Source: Paeniglutamicibacter gangotriensis Lz1y (lineage in GTDB: Bacteria > Actinomycetota > Actinomycetes > Actinomycetales > Micrococcaceae). Taken from it: DNA of 64,000 nucleotides. Location of the stretch: the NCBI RefSeq assembly GCF_000348945.1, contig NZ_AOCK01000001.1, positions 496,001-560,000 on the forward strand, in the 5' to 3' direction. The notes beneath the pieces are model-generated. The model was not told the origin of the DNA and did no database searches. It worked only from the letters and a program-made list of their open reading frames with translations. A program made the position numbers and the translations under genes. Of the stretch, positions 35,851 through 44,207 are shown piece after piece (the first letter of the stretch is position 1; every line of letters starts with the position of its first letter).

Positions 35851-36681
35851 ATGACCACGACCCAATACTCCGAAACCGAAGTGCTGGCCGGGTCCTGTGC
35901 CCAAGCTCTGGCCGAGGCAGCCGAGGCTGCGGATCCGATTTCACTGGAGGACGTTGTCAGTGAGGCCGCCCTGATGACCCGGGTGGATAAGAAGTTCCTG
36001 CTGAATGCCGGACAGTTCACCGAGCTGATGGCCCGGCTGGGTCCGTCTTTTCGAATCATGCAGATCGGGGAGCGGCGGATGTTCACCTACGAATCGGTGT
36101 ATTTTGATACTCCCGATTTGGAGATGTTCACCGCGCACAAGCAGGGGCGCCGACGCCGATACAAAATCCGCACGCGTACCTACGCCGATTCTGGGTTGTG
36201 TATGTTTGAGGCGAAGTTCAAGGGATTGCGCGGGCAGACCGTGAAACACCGGATCCCCTACGACGTCTCGGAACGCAACACCATCAACGCCGAGGCCCAC
36301 GGCTTCCTCACCGAGCAGCTGAGCACCCAGTACAACCAGGAACTTCCGCATCTGGAACCGGTGATGCGCAGCGACTACATCCGCGGGACGTTCGTGAACC
36401 CGCTGGATGAGGAACGCCTGACCTGCGACGTGAACTTGGTCTACACCCAGAATGGAACCGTGGTGCACGGCCCGGATCTGTTCGTGATCGAAACCAAGAC
36501 CGCCGACGGGCGGGGCGCCGCCGACTCGGCGCTGGCTACGATGGGCATCCGCCCGGTAAGTATGAGCAAGTACTGCATCGGGATTGCGCTGCTGCACCCG
36601 CACCTGGCCGCCAACAAATGGAGCAGACTGCTGAAACAGAAATTTGGGTGGAATCGTACCCCGCGCCAGATATCGCGCTAA
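35851..36681 (+). CDS. VTC-domain protein (polyphosphate polymerase-like)
   Basis: A 276-residue member of the VTC/triphosphate-tunnel fold. Features include RVDKKFLLN at about residue 44, TYESVYFDTPDLEMFTAHKQ with the following basic RRRRYKIRTRTY, FEAKFKG, and the late SMSKYCIG, all lining the tunnel in yeast Vtc4-like enzymes that make polyphosphate from ATP. Coupled to the DUF4956 gene upstream. Confidence 0.85.
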   Translation: MTTTQYSETEVLAGSCAQALAEAAEAADPISLEDVVSEAALMTRVDKKFLLNAGQFTELMARLGPSFRIMQIGERRMFTYESVYFDTPDLEMFTAHKQGRRRRYKIRTRTYADSGLCMFEAKFKGLRGQTVKHRIPYDVSERNTINAEAHGFLTEQLSTQYNQELPHLEPVMRSDYIRGTFVNPLDEERLTCDVNLVYTQNGTVVHGPDLFVIETKTADGRGAADSALATMGIRPVSMSKYCIGIALLHPHLAANKWSRLLKQKFGWNRTPRQISR

Positions 36682-36691
36682 GCACCGGATT

Positions 36692-36744
36692 CAACGGAGC
36701 GTCGTGGCCTCACCACAACCTGGTGGGACCACGACGCTCCGTTG
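36692..36744 (+). terminator. Terminator of the DUF4956-VTC operon
   Basis: 16-bp perfect stem (36692-36707 with 36729-36744) and a smaller CCAC/GTGG stem in the loop, 10 bases after the stop. Confidence 0.75.
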
Positions 36745-36791
36745 CTGTGTGCGGGAGTTCAATCGCATCCACCGCTTGGATGCGATTGGTC

Positions 36792-36945
36792 GTTAAAGGT
36801 TTGAGCACCGGCCGGAAGATTCGGGGGAGGAATCTTGTTTCCAGCCGGTGCTCGCATCACTCGCACCTTCATGAGGTACTAACGACTCTATGATGCAAAC
36901 CTATGGATTTGATGTGGCCGGCCATGACGTTGAGTGTGAAAAATC
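36792..36945 (+). repeat. Dispersed hairpin repeat, copy 1
   Basis: The core 36792-36890 is 99 nt and differs from copy 2 (39129-39227) by one base. GAGCACCGGC (36803-36812) pairs with GCCGGTGCTC (36844-36853), and AAGATT pairs with AATCTT inside. A weaker similarity continues to about 36945 (CTATGGAT, CCATGACGTTG, GTGTGAA). It sits at the 3' side of the leftward MFS gene. Confidence 0.85.
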
Positions 36946-36960
36946 GTCGTGGGTTGCGTG

Positions 36961-38232
36961 TCAGCGACTGGATGCCGCGGCGGCTACCAAACGGATGCGC
37001 TTGGCTCGTGAACCGATCAGCAGTGCGAGTGCGACCAATGACAAGGTCACCACGAGTGCAGCGTAGCCGTAGACCACGTTCTGCAGTCCGAAGTTGGGTA
37101 TCAGCAGTCCGGCCACCAGCGTAGGTATGCCGAACGCGAGGTAGGAGACCAGGTACACGGAGGAAAGCGTCCCGCCGCGTTGCCGGGCCGGAAGTAATTC
37201 GAGGACCGAGCGGAGCCCGCCTTGGAATCCCGCGCCGAAACCGATGCCGCCAATGATGCTGGCGGCGAAGAATATCCAGGTGCTTTCCATGGCCACCGCG
37301 GCGGCGATCGCGGCCACGCCGAGGATGAGTGCGACGGCGCCCGTTGCCATCACTTTCTCGCTCTTGATCCGGAAGCTGAGCAGCCCCGTCAGGGCCCCGG
37401 TGCCGGTCAGAGCGAAGATGGCTAATGCCCCGAGCGAAGGGGAAGCAATGTTCAGCAACGTCTTGCTGACGTTGGGTCCGATGCCCAGATACAGGCCAAC
37501 CAGCGCCCAACTGGCGCACAAGGCACCGACCGCCGTGAAGAATCGATCGCGGACCTCGCGGGGAATCATGAGCGCGGGAACCAGCGAGCGCAGCATGCCG
37601 GCCCGGCGGGGGTGCTTCTCCTTCAGGAAAGCAGCGGCGGCACAGGCGAGCAGCAGCGGAATGAAGACCACGATGTAGGGAACTTGGAACGGGTGGGAAG
37701 AAAATTCCACCAGTACGCCACTGAGCAGGGCGCCGAGTCCCAGGGATGCTGGCGGCAGTGCGCCGTTGATCATGGCGACCCTGGCATGTTTCCACGCGGG
37801 GCTGTAATCCAGTAACGCCGCACCAAGCGTGCCGAACCCCAATCCCGAGGCAACGCCCTGAAGCACGCGGGCGGCGACCAGGTCGCCGAATCCGTCGGCC
37901 AGGGCAAGAACCGCCATGGAGGCCGCGGCAACAAACAAGGCGGCCATGGCGACGGGCCTCCGGCCGATATGGTCCGAAAGTCCGCCGGCGGTCAGCAAGG
38001 TGGTGATGAGCCCCAGGATATAGGCGGCAAAGACAGTGCTGATGGCCAGCGGCGTCAAGCCCCACTGTTCGGCATAAAGCGGAAAAAGCGGGGAGGGTGC
38101 ACCGGAATGTGCGGCCAGAAGCGCGAGCCCCACCGCGGCGATGAAGAAGCCGCGACGATCCGCAGTGTAGATCGCCGGTGTGGGTGTGAGGTCGGAGGGG
38201 CCGGCCTCAGATGCTCGGATGGGCTGCGCCAT
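36961..38232 (-). CDS. MFS efflux-type transporter
   Basis: A permease of 423 residues with 12 membrane segments, of the DHA1-like drug/metabolite group. The motif-A loop is GGLSDHIGRRPVAMA after TM2; LPLFPLYAE-like residues lie in TM1. The start at 38232 is preceded by AAAGG; an ATG at 38247 overlaps the TetR stop as ATGA and is also possible. Because a TetR repressor is encoded just upstream in the same operon, export of a toxic compound is likely. The substrate is unknown. Confidence 0.85.
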   Translation of the reverse strand: MAQPIRASEAGPSDLTPTPAIYTADRRGFFIAAVGLALLAAHSGAPSPLFPLYAEQWGLTPLAISTVFAAYILGLITTLLTAGGLSDHIGRRPVAMAALFVAAASMAVLALADGFGDLVAARVLQGVASGLGFGTLGAALLDYSPAWKHARVAMINGALPPASLGLGALLSGVLVEFSSHPFQVPYIVVFIPLLLACAAAAFLKEKHPRRAGMLRSLVPALMIPREVRDRFFTAVGALCASWALVGLYLGIGPNVSKTLLNIASPSLGALAIFALTGTGALTGLLSFRIKSEKVMATGAVALILGVAAIAAAVAMESTWIFFAASIIGGIGFGAGFQGGLRSVLELLPARQRGGTLSSVYLVSYLAFGIPTLVAGLLIPNFGLQNVVYGYAALVVTLSLVALALLIGSRAKRIRLVAAAASSR

Positions 38233-38243
38233 GAGGGGGCCTT

Positions 38244-38837
38244 TCATTTGTTGGCGAGCAGGCCGTTGAGGGAAAGCTCGATGGTGTTGCGGAGGGTGGT
38301 CTGGTCCAGTTCGCTGGTGTCGCGCATCAGCCGGAAGACGGCCGCGCCGAAGATGACATCGATGGCCACGTTGATGTCCACATCGGCAACGATCGCACCG
38401 GCGTCGATGGCGCGGGTGAACAGCGGAAGCATAGTTTCGCGGCGGGGGCCCAGATAGTACTCCTGAAAATACAGGGCGCCGCTCGGCTCCATCGAGCAGG
38501 CGGCCAGCAGCTGGAAGAACACCCTGCCACTTTCGATGCTGTGAAAGCTCAGTGAGGCGACCGCGAAGTCAATCAGATCCGCCAGGGGATCGACGCACTC
38601 GGGGATCGTGAGGGCCGCGGTGGCCGTGCGCCCGAATGCCTCGGCCACGATGGCGTTCTTTGACGGCCAGTGCTTGTAGATGGTTGCGGTGCTGACACCT
38701 GACCGGGTAGACAGGCGTTCGATGGTTACTCCAGGGAAGCCCGCCTCGAGCAGCAGTTCATTGGTGGCGGCCAGGACCACTTGGTGCGTTTGCTGGCTCC
38801 GGGGCCGGGTGCTGACTGGCCAAATGCTGATATCCAC
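38244..38837 (-). CDS. TetR-family repressor
   Basis: A 197-residue TetR-type regulator. The helix-turn-helix VTIERLSTRSGVSTATIYKH with WPSK following is typical; the C-terminal ligand domain has no obvious specificity. The start is taken at GTG 38837 because AAGGGG lies 7 bases upstream; TTG 38843 is the alternative. It forms an operon with the MFS gene and probably represses both through the palindrome at 38852-38873. Confidence 0.88.
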   Translation of the reverse strand: MDISIWPVSTRPRSQQTHQVVLAATNELLLEAGFPGVTIERLSTRSGVSTATIYKHWPSKNAIVAEAFGRTATAALTIPECVDPLADLIDFAVASLSFHSIESGRVFFQLLAACSMEPSGALYFQEYYLGPRRETMLPLFTRAIDAGAIVADVDINVAIDVIFGAAVFRLMRDTSELDQTTLRNTIELSLNGLLANK

Positions 38838-38851
38838 GCGCAACCCCTTAA

Positions 38852-38873
38852 CTAAAGTGACACTTCACTTTAG
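38852..38873 (-). promoter_or_regulatory. TetR operator palindrome
   Basis: CTAAAGTG-N6-CACTTTAG, with a nested AAGTGACACTT, lies 15 bp upstream of the TetR start codon. Size and symmetry fit an autoregulatory TetR site. Confidence 0.65.
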
Positions 38874-39128
38874 CATTGGAGCAAATACATCGCCTGGGAA
38901 TGCGGAGGTGATACCGGGCACCAGCAGTGGGCGGGCCGTGATAGGTGGGCACCGGCAGCATCGAGTGTTGCTGCGTCGGAATGGATCCGCCGAGGGCTGC
39001 CGAAGTCCTAAAAGCGAACCGCTGTCAAAGGTGCCATGGCGATGCGAGGAGCACGACAGGGGCTCTGCCACATGGAGTGCGTGGCGGATGTTGCCGGCAC
39101 GGTTTCCTGGACGATGAGGAAACACGTG
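38874..39128. other. Intergenic stretch upstream of repeat copy 2
   Basis: Nothing coding that I can support; no recognisable motifs apart from the TetR operator at its left edge and the repeat at its right edge. Confidence 0.4.
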
Positions 39129-39280
39129 GTTAAAGGTTTGAGCACCGGCCGGGAGATTCGGGGGAGGAATCTTGTTTCCAGCCGGTGCTCGCATCACTCG
39201 CACCTTCATGAGGTACTAACGACTCTAGGGTCCGGAGCTATGGATACGATGTGCCTGTCCATGACGTTGGGTGTGAATAC
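39129..39280 (+). repeat. Dispersed hairpin repeat, copy 2
   Basis: Core 39129-39227, 98 of 99 positions identical to copy 1. The single difference turns AAGATT into GAGATT, which keeps pairing with AATCTT as a G-U pair if the + strand is the RNA. Similarity weakens but continues to about 39280. It lies 155 bp upstream of the antitoxin gene. Confidence 0.85.
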
Positions 39281-39434
39281 GTTGCTCGAGGGTGGCCAGC
39301 AGGTAACGCGTGTCAAAGTCATAAGGCGCGAGCGCCGGCGATGCATGCACACCACTTGAAATGCAGTTCTGTCGATCCGTGGACTTGGAGCTGGCCCCGT
39401 ACGTACAATGTGAGTACAAGAAAGGTGGCGTGTA

Positions 39435-39713
39435 ATGGAAACGAGACCCCAGAAGACGCAGAGGATCAATTTACGGGCGACTGCCAGCCAAGAAGAAGCC
39501 ATTCGACGTGCGGCCGATGCGACTCATAGGTCAGTCACTGACTTTATCTTGGAAGCAGCAAGCATTGAAGCGGACCGGGTCATGGCAGACCGCCACCGAT
39601 TTGCCCTCAGCGCAGCGCAATTCTCGGAATTTGAGCGGCTGCTCGATCAGGAATTGCCTTCGAATTCCAAGTTGGCAAAACTTACCCGACGCCCGAGCCC
39701 ATTCAAGGGCTAG
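39435..39713 (+). CDS. DUF1778 ribbon-helix-helix antitoxin (TacA-like)
   Basis: A 92-residue antitoxin. The N-terminal ribbon-helix-helix reads RINLRATASQEEAIRRAADA and VTDFILEAA; the C-terminal tail would wrap the toxin. RBS AAAGGTGG precedes the ATG. It is followed after 3 bp by a GNAT toxin gene. Such antitoxins usually repress their own promoter with the toxin as corepressor. Confidence 0.88.
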   Translation: METRPQKTQRINLRATASQEEAIRRAADATHRSVTDFILEAASIEADRVMADRHRFALSAAQFSEFERLLDQELPSNSKLAKLTRRPSPFKG

Positions 39714-39716
39714 GCG

Positions 39717-40229
39717 GTGGAGCAAACTGATTTTCAGGTTCCTCGACGGCTCATGACAGACGACGATCGGACCTCATTTGCAAGCGGAGCCCCCGAACTA
39801 GATCGCTGGTTCCAGCGCTCCGCTCTTGAAAGCCAACGTGCGAATCGAGCCGTCACCTACGTTGCGACTGATGGCCAATCGATCATCGGATATTATTCGA
39901 TTGTTGTCTCGGCGGTCGAAAAAGCCGAGACTCCGGCAAAATTTGGCAAACCGTCCGACCCCCGACTGATACCTTGCATTTTGCTGGCACGTTTAGCGGT
40001 TTCGCAGCAACATCAAGGCATGGGGGTTGGGGCAGGACTGTTCAAGGACGCACTGGAGCGCTCGGCGTTCTTGAGTGAATCGGTGGCGGCGCAGGCGATG
40101 CTGATTCATGCAAGGGAAGAAGCAGCCAAGGCCTTCTACAAAAACCTCGCCGAGTGTTTTGAGTTGCCGGGCAATCCCCTGCACCTGATGATTCCCATGA
40201 AATGGATCCGCTCCAATTTTCTTCCGTAA
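39717..40229 (+). CDS. GNAT-family toxin (TacT-like tRNA acetyltransferase)
   Basis: A 170-residue acetyltransferase. Family toxins acetylate the aminoacyl group of charged tRNA and stop translation. Visible are ARLAVSQQHQGMGVGAGLFK (the acetyl-CoA-binding motif) and AFYKNLAECFELPGNPLHLM with the catalytic-region tyrosine. GTG start at 39717 directly after the antitoxin stop. Pairing with DUF1778 makes the toxin-antitoxin assignment firm. Confidence 0.88.
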   Translation: MEQTDFQVPRRLMTDDDRTSFASGAPELDRWFQRSALESQRANRAVTYVATDGQSIIGYYSIVVSAVEKAETPAKFGKPSDPRLIPCILLARLAVSQQHQGMGVGAGLFKDALERSAFLSESVAAQAMLIHAREEAAKAFYKNLAECFELPGNPLHLMIPMKWIRSNFLP

Positions 40230-40267
40230 TCCGCTGAAAACTGGTGATCTCCAATGAGCGCCAAGCC

Positions 40268-40298
40268 GCCGGTCAGATGGTTTCTCCATCTGACCGGC
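40268..40298. terminator. Bidirectional terminator between toxin and cre operon
   Basis: 13-bp perfect stem GCCGGTCAGATGG/CCATCTGACCGGC with loop TTTCT, between the convergent genes ending at 40229 and 40315. Confidence 0.75.
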
Positions 40299-40314
40299 AA
40301 CCCGGTTTCCGGCA

Positions 40315-41817
40315 TCAACGGCGGTGAATCGACTTATAGCTCAGGTACGCGGCCAGTCCCTCGGGGCCGTATTCAGTGCCCAACCCGGAATCATTGCGCC
40401 CGCCAAAGGGTGCGGCATGGTTGGACGCGAAGAAGTTGATGCCGACGCTGCCGGTGTCCATGCGCTCGGCGGCGGCCTGCGCGGCATCGGTATCGGCGCC
40501 AAAGACGAGGCCGCCCAGACCGAACTCGGTGTTGTTGGCCAGTGCTATACCCTCATCGATCCCGTCGTAGCGCAATATCGAGACCACCGGCCCGAAGATT
40601 TCCTCCCGGGATATCCGCATCCCGGGTGTCACATCAGCAAACACCGTCGGGGCAATGAAGTAGCCTGCGTCCAGGCCACCGCCCAACTGCACCTTGTGTC
40701 CGCCGGTGGTGGCACGGGCGCCCTCTGCCCGGCCCGACTCGATGTAATCGAGCACCGTGCGGTACTGGCTGGCGGTGGCCGTGGGTCCGAAGACCGTGGC
40801 CGGATCCAACGGGTCCCCCTGGGGCGCGGCGGAAATCGTGGAGGTCACCAGCTCCACGACCTCGTCGTAGCGCTGCGTCGGGGCGAGGATTCGCGTGGAA
40901 ATGTAGCAGGTCTGGCCGGTGTTGCGCATGCAAGAGCGAATTAGATTGCTCCCCATGGCGTCCAGATCCGCATCGGGAAGCACCAGCGCGCTGGACTTGC
41001 CTCCCAATTCGAGGGTGACCGGACGCAGCAGTTCCCCGCAGGCGGAGGCGATCTTGCGTCCCACCGGCGTGGAGCCGGTGAACGCCACCTTGTTGACCAG
41101 CGGGTGCTTGACCAGCGCATCGCCCAGCCGTCCCGACCCGGTGACCAGGTTGGCCACACCATCCGGAACACCTGCGGCGGCCAACGCATCCATGATGATC
41201 CTGAATGACAGTGGCGTGGGGGAGGCAGGCTTCATCACCACGGTGCACCCGGCCAGGAGCGCGGGCGCCAGCTTGATGACCATCAGGTTGATCGGGAAAT
41301 TCCACGGGGCAATCAGCCCACACACACCCACCGGGTCCCGGCGCACCAAGGATTCACCCAGACCGTTGGGGAACGGACGGACATCCTCGGATTCCAGCAA
41401 CGGGGCCAGCGAGGCGAAGTAGCGGAAGATGGACGCCGCGTTTGCTGCTGCACCCTTGGTCTCCGAGATCGGAGAGCCGTTCTCCAACGTGTTGGTCAGC
41501 GAGAGCTCGGTGGATCGCGCCTCGATCTGATCGGCAACGCGCAGCAGCACCACGGCGCGTTCGGACGGGGCCAAGCGCGGCCACGGACCGGAGTCGAAGG
41601 CGGTACGAGCGGCGACTACCGCCTTCTCGAGGTCTTCGGTGGTGCCCTCGGCGACCGAACCCCACACCAATGCGGTGGCCGGGTCGGTGACGTCGTTTCG
41701 GGCGGTAGTCGTTGACGCAATCCAGACACCGTCGATGAAGTGGGTGTCGACGTGGCGGTAGGGAAGGACAATCGCTTCGCGCGCGGCCGCGGAGCCAAGC
41801 AGCTGTTGCATGCTCAT
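40315..41817 (-). CDS. creC: Aldehyde dehydrogenase of the 4-cresol pathway
   Basis: A 500-residue NAD(P)-dependent aldehyde dehydrogenase. The catalytic cysteine is in MRNTGQTCYI and the general-base glutamate in LELGGK; cofactor-binding motifs are APWNFPINL and FTGSTPVGRKIA. In the operon it would oxidise 4-hydroxybenzaldehyde (or its phosphate ester) to the acid. Its start overlaps the HD phosphohydrolase gene by 4 bp, and it is the last gene of the cluster. The letter creC follows gene order in the C. glutamicum cluster and my memory; it could be swapped with creG. Confidence 0.82.
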   Translation of the reverse strand: MSMQQLLGSAAAREAIVLPYRHVDTHFIDGVWIASTTTARNDVTDPATALVWGSVAEGTTEDLEKAVVAARTAFDSGPWPRLAPSERAVVLLRVADQIEARSTELSLTNTLENGSPISETKGAAANAASIFRYFASLAPLLESEDVRPFPNGLGESLVRRDPVGVCGLIAPWNFPINLMVIKLAPALLAGCTVVMKPASPTPLSFRIIMDALAAAGVPDGVANLVTGSGRLGDALVKHPLVNKVAFTGSTPVGRKIASACGELLRPVTLELGGKSSALVLPDADLDAMGSNLIRSCMRNTGQTCYISTRILAPTQRYDEVVELVTSTISAAPQGDPLDPATVFGPTATASQYRTVLDYIESGRAEGARATTGGHKVQLGGGLDAGYFIAPTVFADVTPGMRISREEIFGPVVSILRYDGIDEGIALANNTEFGLGGLVFGADTDAAQAAAERMDTGSVGINFFASNHAAPFGGRNDSGLGTEYGPEGLAAYLSYKSIHRR

Positions 41818-42518
41818 CGCAGTACCGCCGTATGCAGCAGGTCGCGCGAACGCTCCAGGTCAGTGGTCGCCATGTCCACAGCGGCGGCGGTGATGAGCTC
41901 CGGGATGATCTCGGTTTCCAGCCGGTCCGTGTAATCGGCAGGGTTCTGCGAGAACCAGCCGGCGGCCAGCGCGATGCCGGCATGGTCGAAGCGCCACAGC
42001 CTGTCGGCGTCGCGCATCAGCGCGTCCTCTAGGGAGTGAGCCACCGGACGGGTGTCGTGCCCGTCGATGATGGCACAGACCGCCTCGATGAACTCGAGCT
42101 CGTAGCCCAGTGGAGGCAAGACTCGCCGGGCCACCTCGCAGCCCAGCCGTTCGTGCTCAAAGCGGATGCCTGCCTTGCGCCAATCACCGCGGAAACCCTC
42201 GGAGATGATCTTGGTTTCATCCACATGTGCCCAGCCGGTGTCGTGCAGCAAGGTGGAAACCAACACCAGCTCACGGTTCGCTTCGGGGTAGGCATCACAC
42301 AGGCGGCGGGCGAAGGCCAGCGAGATCGGCAGGTGGATGTCGTTGCCGCGGGCCCGGGTCTCTGGAACTACCGCGGTCCACAGCGGAAGCAGATCCGGTT
42401 CGAGGCCAGGAGTGAGGCAAATCGGGCTGGTGTCCACCTGCTCGGGTGTGGGAATGGGGCGTTGCGGGTAGGCCGCGGCAAAGTCGGCACCGGGATCGGT
42501 ATCGGTGAGGGTATTCAT
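41814..42518 (-). CDS. creD: HD-domain phosphohydrolase, aryl phosphate hydrolase of the 4-cresol pathway
   Basis: A 234-residue metal-dependent HD-superfamily enzyme. Metal-binding residues are seen in STLLHDTGWAHVD, the FEHERLGCEVA histidine, IIDGHDTRP and RDADRLWR. In the known pathway CreD removes phosphate from the oxidised aryl phosphate, releasing 4-hydroxybenzyl products. The start at 42518 is preceded by AAGGAG; an ATG at 42539 is less likely. It overlaps the aldehyde dehydrogenase gene by 4 bp. A paralogue lies at 50470-51219. Confidence 0.82.
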   Translation of the reverse strand: MNTLTDTDPGADFAAAYPQRPIPTPEQVDTSPICLTPGLEPDLLPLWTAVVPETRARGNDIHLPISLAFARRLCDAYPEANRELVLVSTLLHDTGWAHVDETKIISEGFRGDWRKAGIRFEHERLGCEVARRVLPPLGYELEFIEAVCAIIDGHDTRPVAHSLEDALMRDADRLWRFDHAGIALAAGWFSQNPADYTDRLETEIIPELITAAAVDMATTDLERSRDLLHTAVLR

Positions 42519-42566
42519 GTCGCGTACGGCTCCTTGCATCAGAGAAAAGTATGGGGGCGAGGGGGA

Positions 42567-43865
42567 CTAGGCAATCAAGGTCTTGAGCATCGTGGCCGGA
42601 TCTGCCGCGGCCACCGAGTCAATGGACCTGCCGGCGGCCAGAGCCTGTTTGACGGCCATGAAATCCAACGGTGCATTGACCGCGTCCGCGGCAATGATCC
42701 GCCCGGAGCGGTAGTAGAGCACCGTGAATTTTCCTCTCTCCGGATCCCTGCGGAGCACCGTGGAATCGAACCCGGTGGACAGCCCGGCGATCTGCAGCTT
42801 CATATCGGCCTGGTTGGACCAGAACCAGGGGATACCTGCATATTCCTCACTGCGCCCCATGAGCGAATAGGCCGCGACCTTCGCGTGCTCGATGGCGTTG
42901 TTCACCGATTCGAGACGGATGCGCTCACCGGTCGGGGCGCCCGGGACCGGGTTGGGCATGTTGGCCACATCCCCGACCACGATGGTGGTGCCGTCGGAGG
43001 CCACAGCCCCGGAATCGACGAGGATACCGTTGTTGACTTCCAGGCCCAGGGCCTCACCGAGCTCGGTATTGGGGATGACGCCGATGCCCACCAAGACGAT
43101 CTGGGCTTTGAGCACGTCACCGTCCTCAAGTTTGACTCCGCACAGCGCACCATGGCCGTCATCAATGATTTCTTCGATGCGGGCACCGATGCGGATGTCC
43201 AGGCCGCGCTTGCGGTGTTCGGTGAGGAAATATTCACTGGTTTCCTCACCCACGGCTCGGCCCACCAACCGCGGCCCGTATTCCAAGACCGTGACACGCT
43301 TGCCCATGGAAGCCAGGGAACTCGCTGCCTCCAATCCGATGAAACCGCCGCCGACCACGACCACGTCGGTGGTGGTTGGTGCCAGCTCCTTCAGACGCAA
43401 AGCGTCGTCGGCGTTGCGCAGGTATACGACCCCGTCCAATCCGGCGCCGGGTGCTTCCAGCAGCCGCGGGCGGGCCCCGACGGTCAGGGCCAGCCGGGTA
43501 TAGGGGTAGTCGGTACCCGAGGTGCCGTGGGCGAATCCGCTGCCGTCGGGGTTGGAGTCCAGAGACGCGATCCGCTCGCCCTTGACCAGCGTGATGTGGT
43601 GTTCAATCCAGTACTCGTTGGTGCGGAAGATCAGCGACTCGGAACCGACCTTGTCCTGGAGGAATTCCTTGGACAGCGCGGGGCGTTGGTAGGGGCGGTG
43701 GTCCTCATCGCCCAGCAGCGTGATGTGTTCGGTGTAGCCCAGGGCGCGTAAGGAAATGGCCAGCTGCACCCCGGACTGGGAAGCTCCGATGATGAGCAGC
43801 CCGGTGGCGGTGCCCGCGGTAGGAGCCTCGGCGCCGGCGAGCGAGGGGACGATGAGCGTTTCCAT
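42567..43865 (-). CDS. creE: Ferredoxin reductase for the P450 system
   Basis: A 432-residue FAD- and NAD(P)H-dependent reductase of the putidaredoxin reductase type. The FAD-binding start is LLIIGASQSGVQLAISL, the NAD-binding motif VVVVGGGFIGLEAAS, and the late FAD motif GDVANMPNP. It passes electrons to the ferredoxin encoded 3 bp upstream and so to the P450. Letter assignment creE versus creF rests on gene order. Confidence 0.88.
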   Translation of the reverse strand: METLIVPSLAGAEAPTAGTATGLLIIGASQSGVQLAISLRALGYTEHITLLGDEDHRPYQRPALSKEFLQDKVGSESLIFRTNEYWIEHHITLVKGERIASLDSNPDGSGFAHGTSGTDYPYTRLALTVGARPRLLEAPGAGLDGVVYLRNADDALRLKELAPTTTDVVVVGGGFIGLEAASSLASMGKRVTVLEYGPRLVGRAVGEETSEYFLTEHRKRGLDIRIGARIEEIIDDGHGALCGVKLEDGDVLKAQIVLVGIGVIPNTELGEALGLEVNNGILVDSGAVASDGTTIVVGDVANMPNPVPGAPTGERIRLESVNNAIEHAKVAAYSLMGRSEEYAGIPWFWSNQADMKLQIAGLSTGFDSTVLRRDPERGKFTVLYYRSGRIIAADAVNAPLDFMAVKQALAAGRSIDSVAAADPATMLKTLIA

Positions 43866-43868
43866 GTT

Positions 43869-44189
43869 TTAAACCTGCGTTTCCGGGGTGGTCACGTGCA
43901 GTTCCTGGCCTTCGGCCAAGCGGATTTGGCAGGAGAGCCGGGAGTTATCCGCACGGTCCTCGGCGGTTCCGTAGAGCATCTCATCCTCCATCTCGCCCAT
44001 GGGTTCCAGGCTCGGCAGATCGGCCTCGGCCACAAAAACGTGGCAGGTGGCGCAGGAGAGCGAACCGCCGCATTCGGCGACGATGGCCGTGACGCCGTTG
44101 CGGACGGCGGTCTCCATGACCGAATCGCCGGCATTGGCGTTGATGGTGGTGGTGGCACCTGCTGCATCGGTGAAGTGGACTGTAGTCAT
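43869..44189 (-). CDS. creF: [2Fe-2S] ferredoxin for the P450 system
   Basis: A 106-residue adrenodoxin/putidaredoxin-type ferredoxin. Cluster ligands are Cys40, Cys46, Cys49 (ECGGSLSCATC) and Cys87 (RLSCQIRL). The start follows AAAGGTCC. It lies between the reductase and SDR genes and serves as electron carrier from the reductase to the P450. Confidence 0.93.
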   Translation of the reverse strand: MTTVHFTDAAGATTTINANAGDSVMETAVRNGVTAIVAECGGSLSCATCHVFVAEADLPSLEPMGEMEDEMLYGTAEDRADNSRLSCQIRLAEGQELHVTTPETQV

Positions 44190-44207
44190 GGTGGTCTTCG
44201 GACCTTT

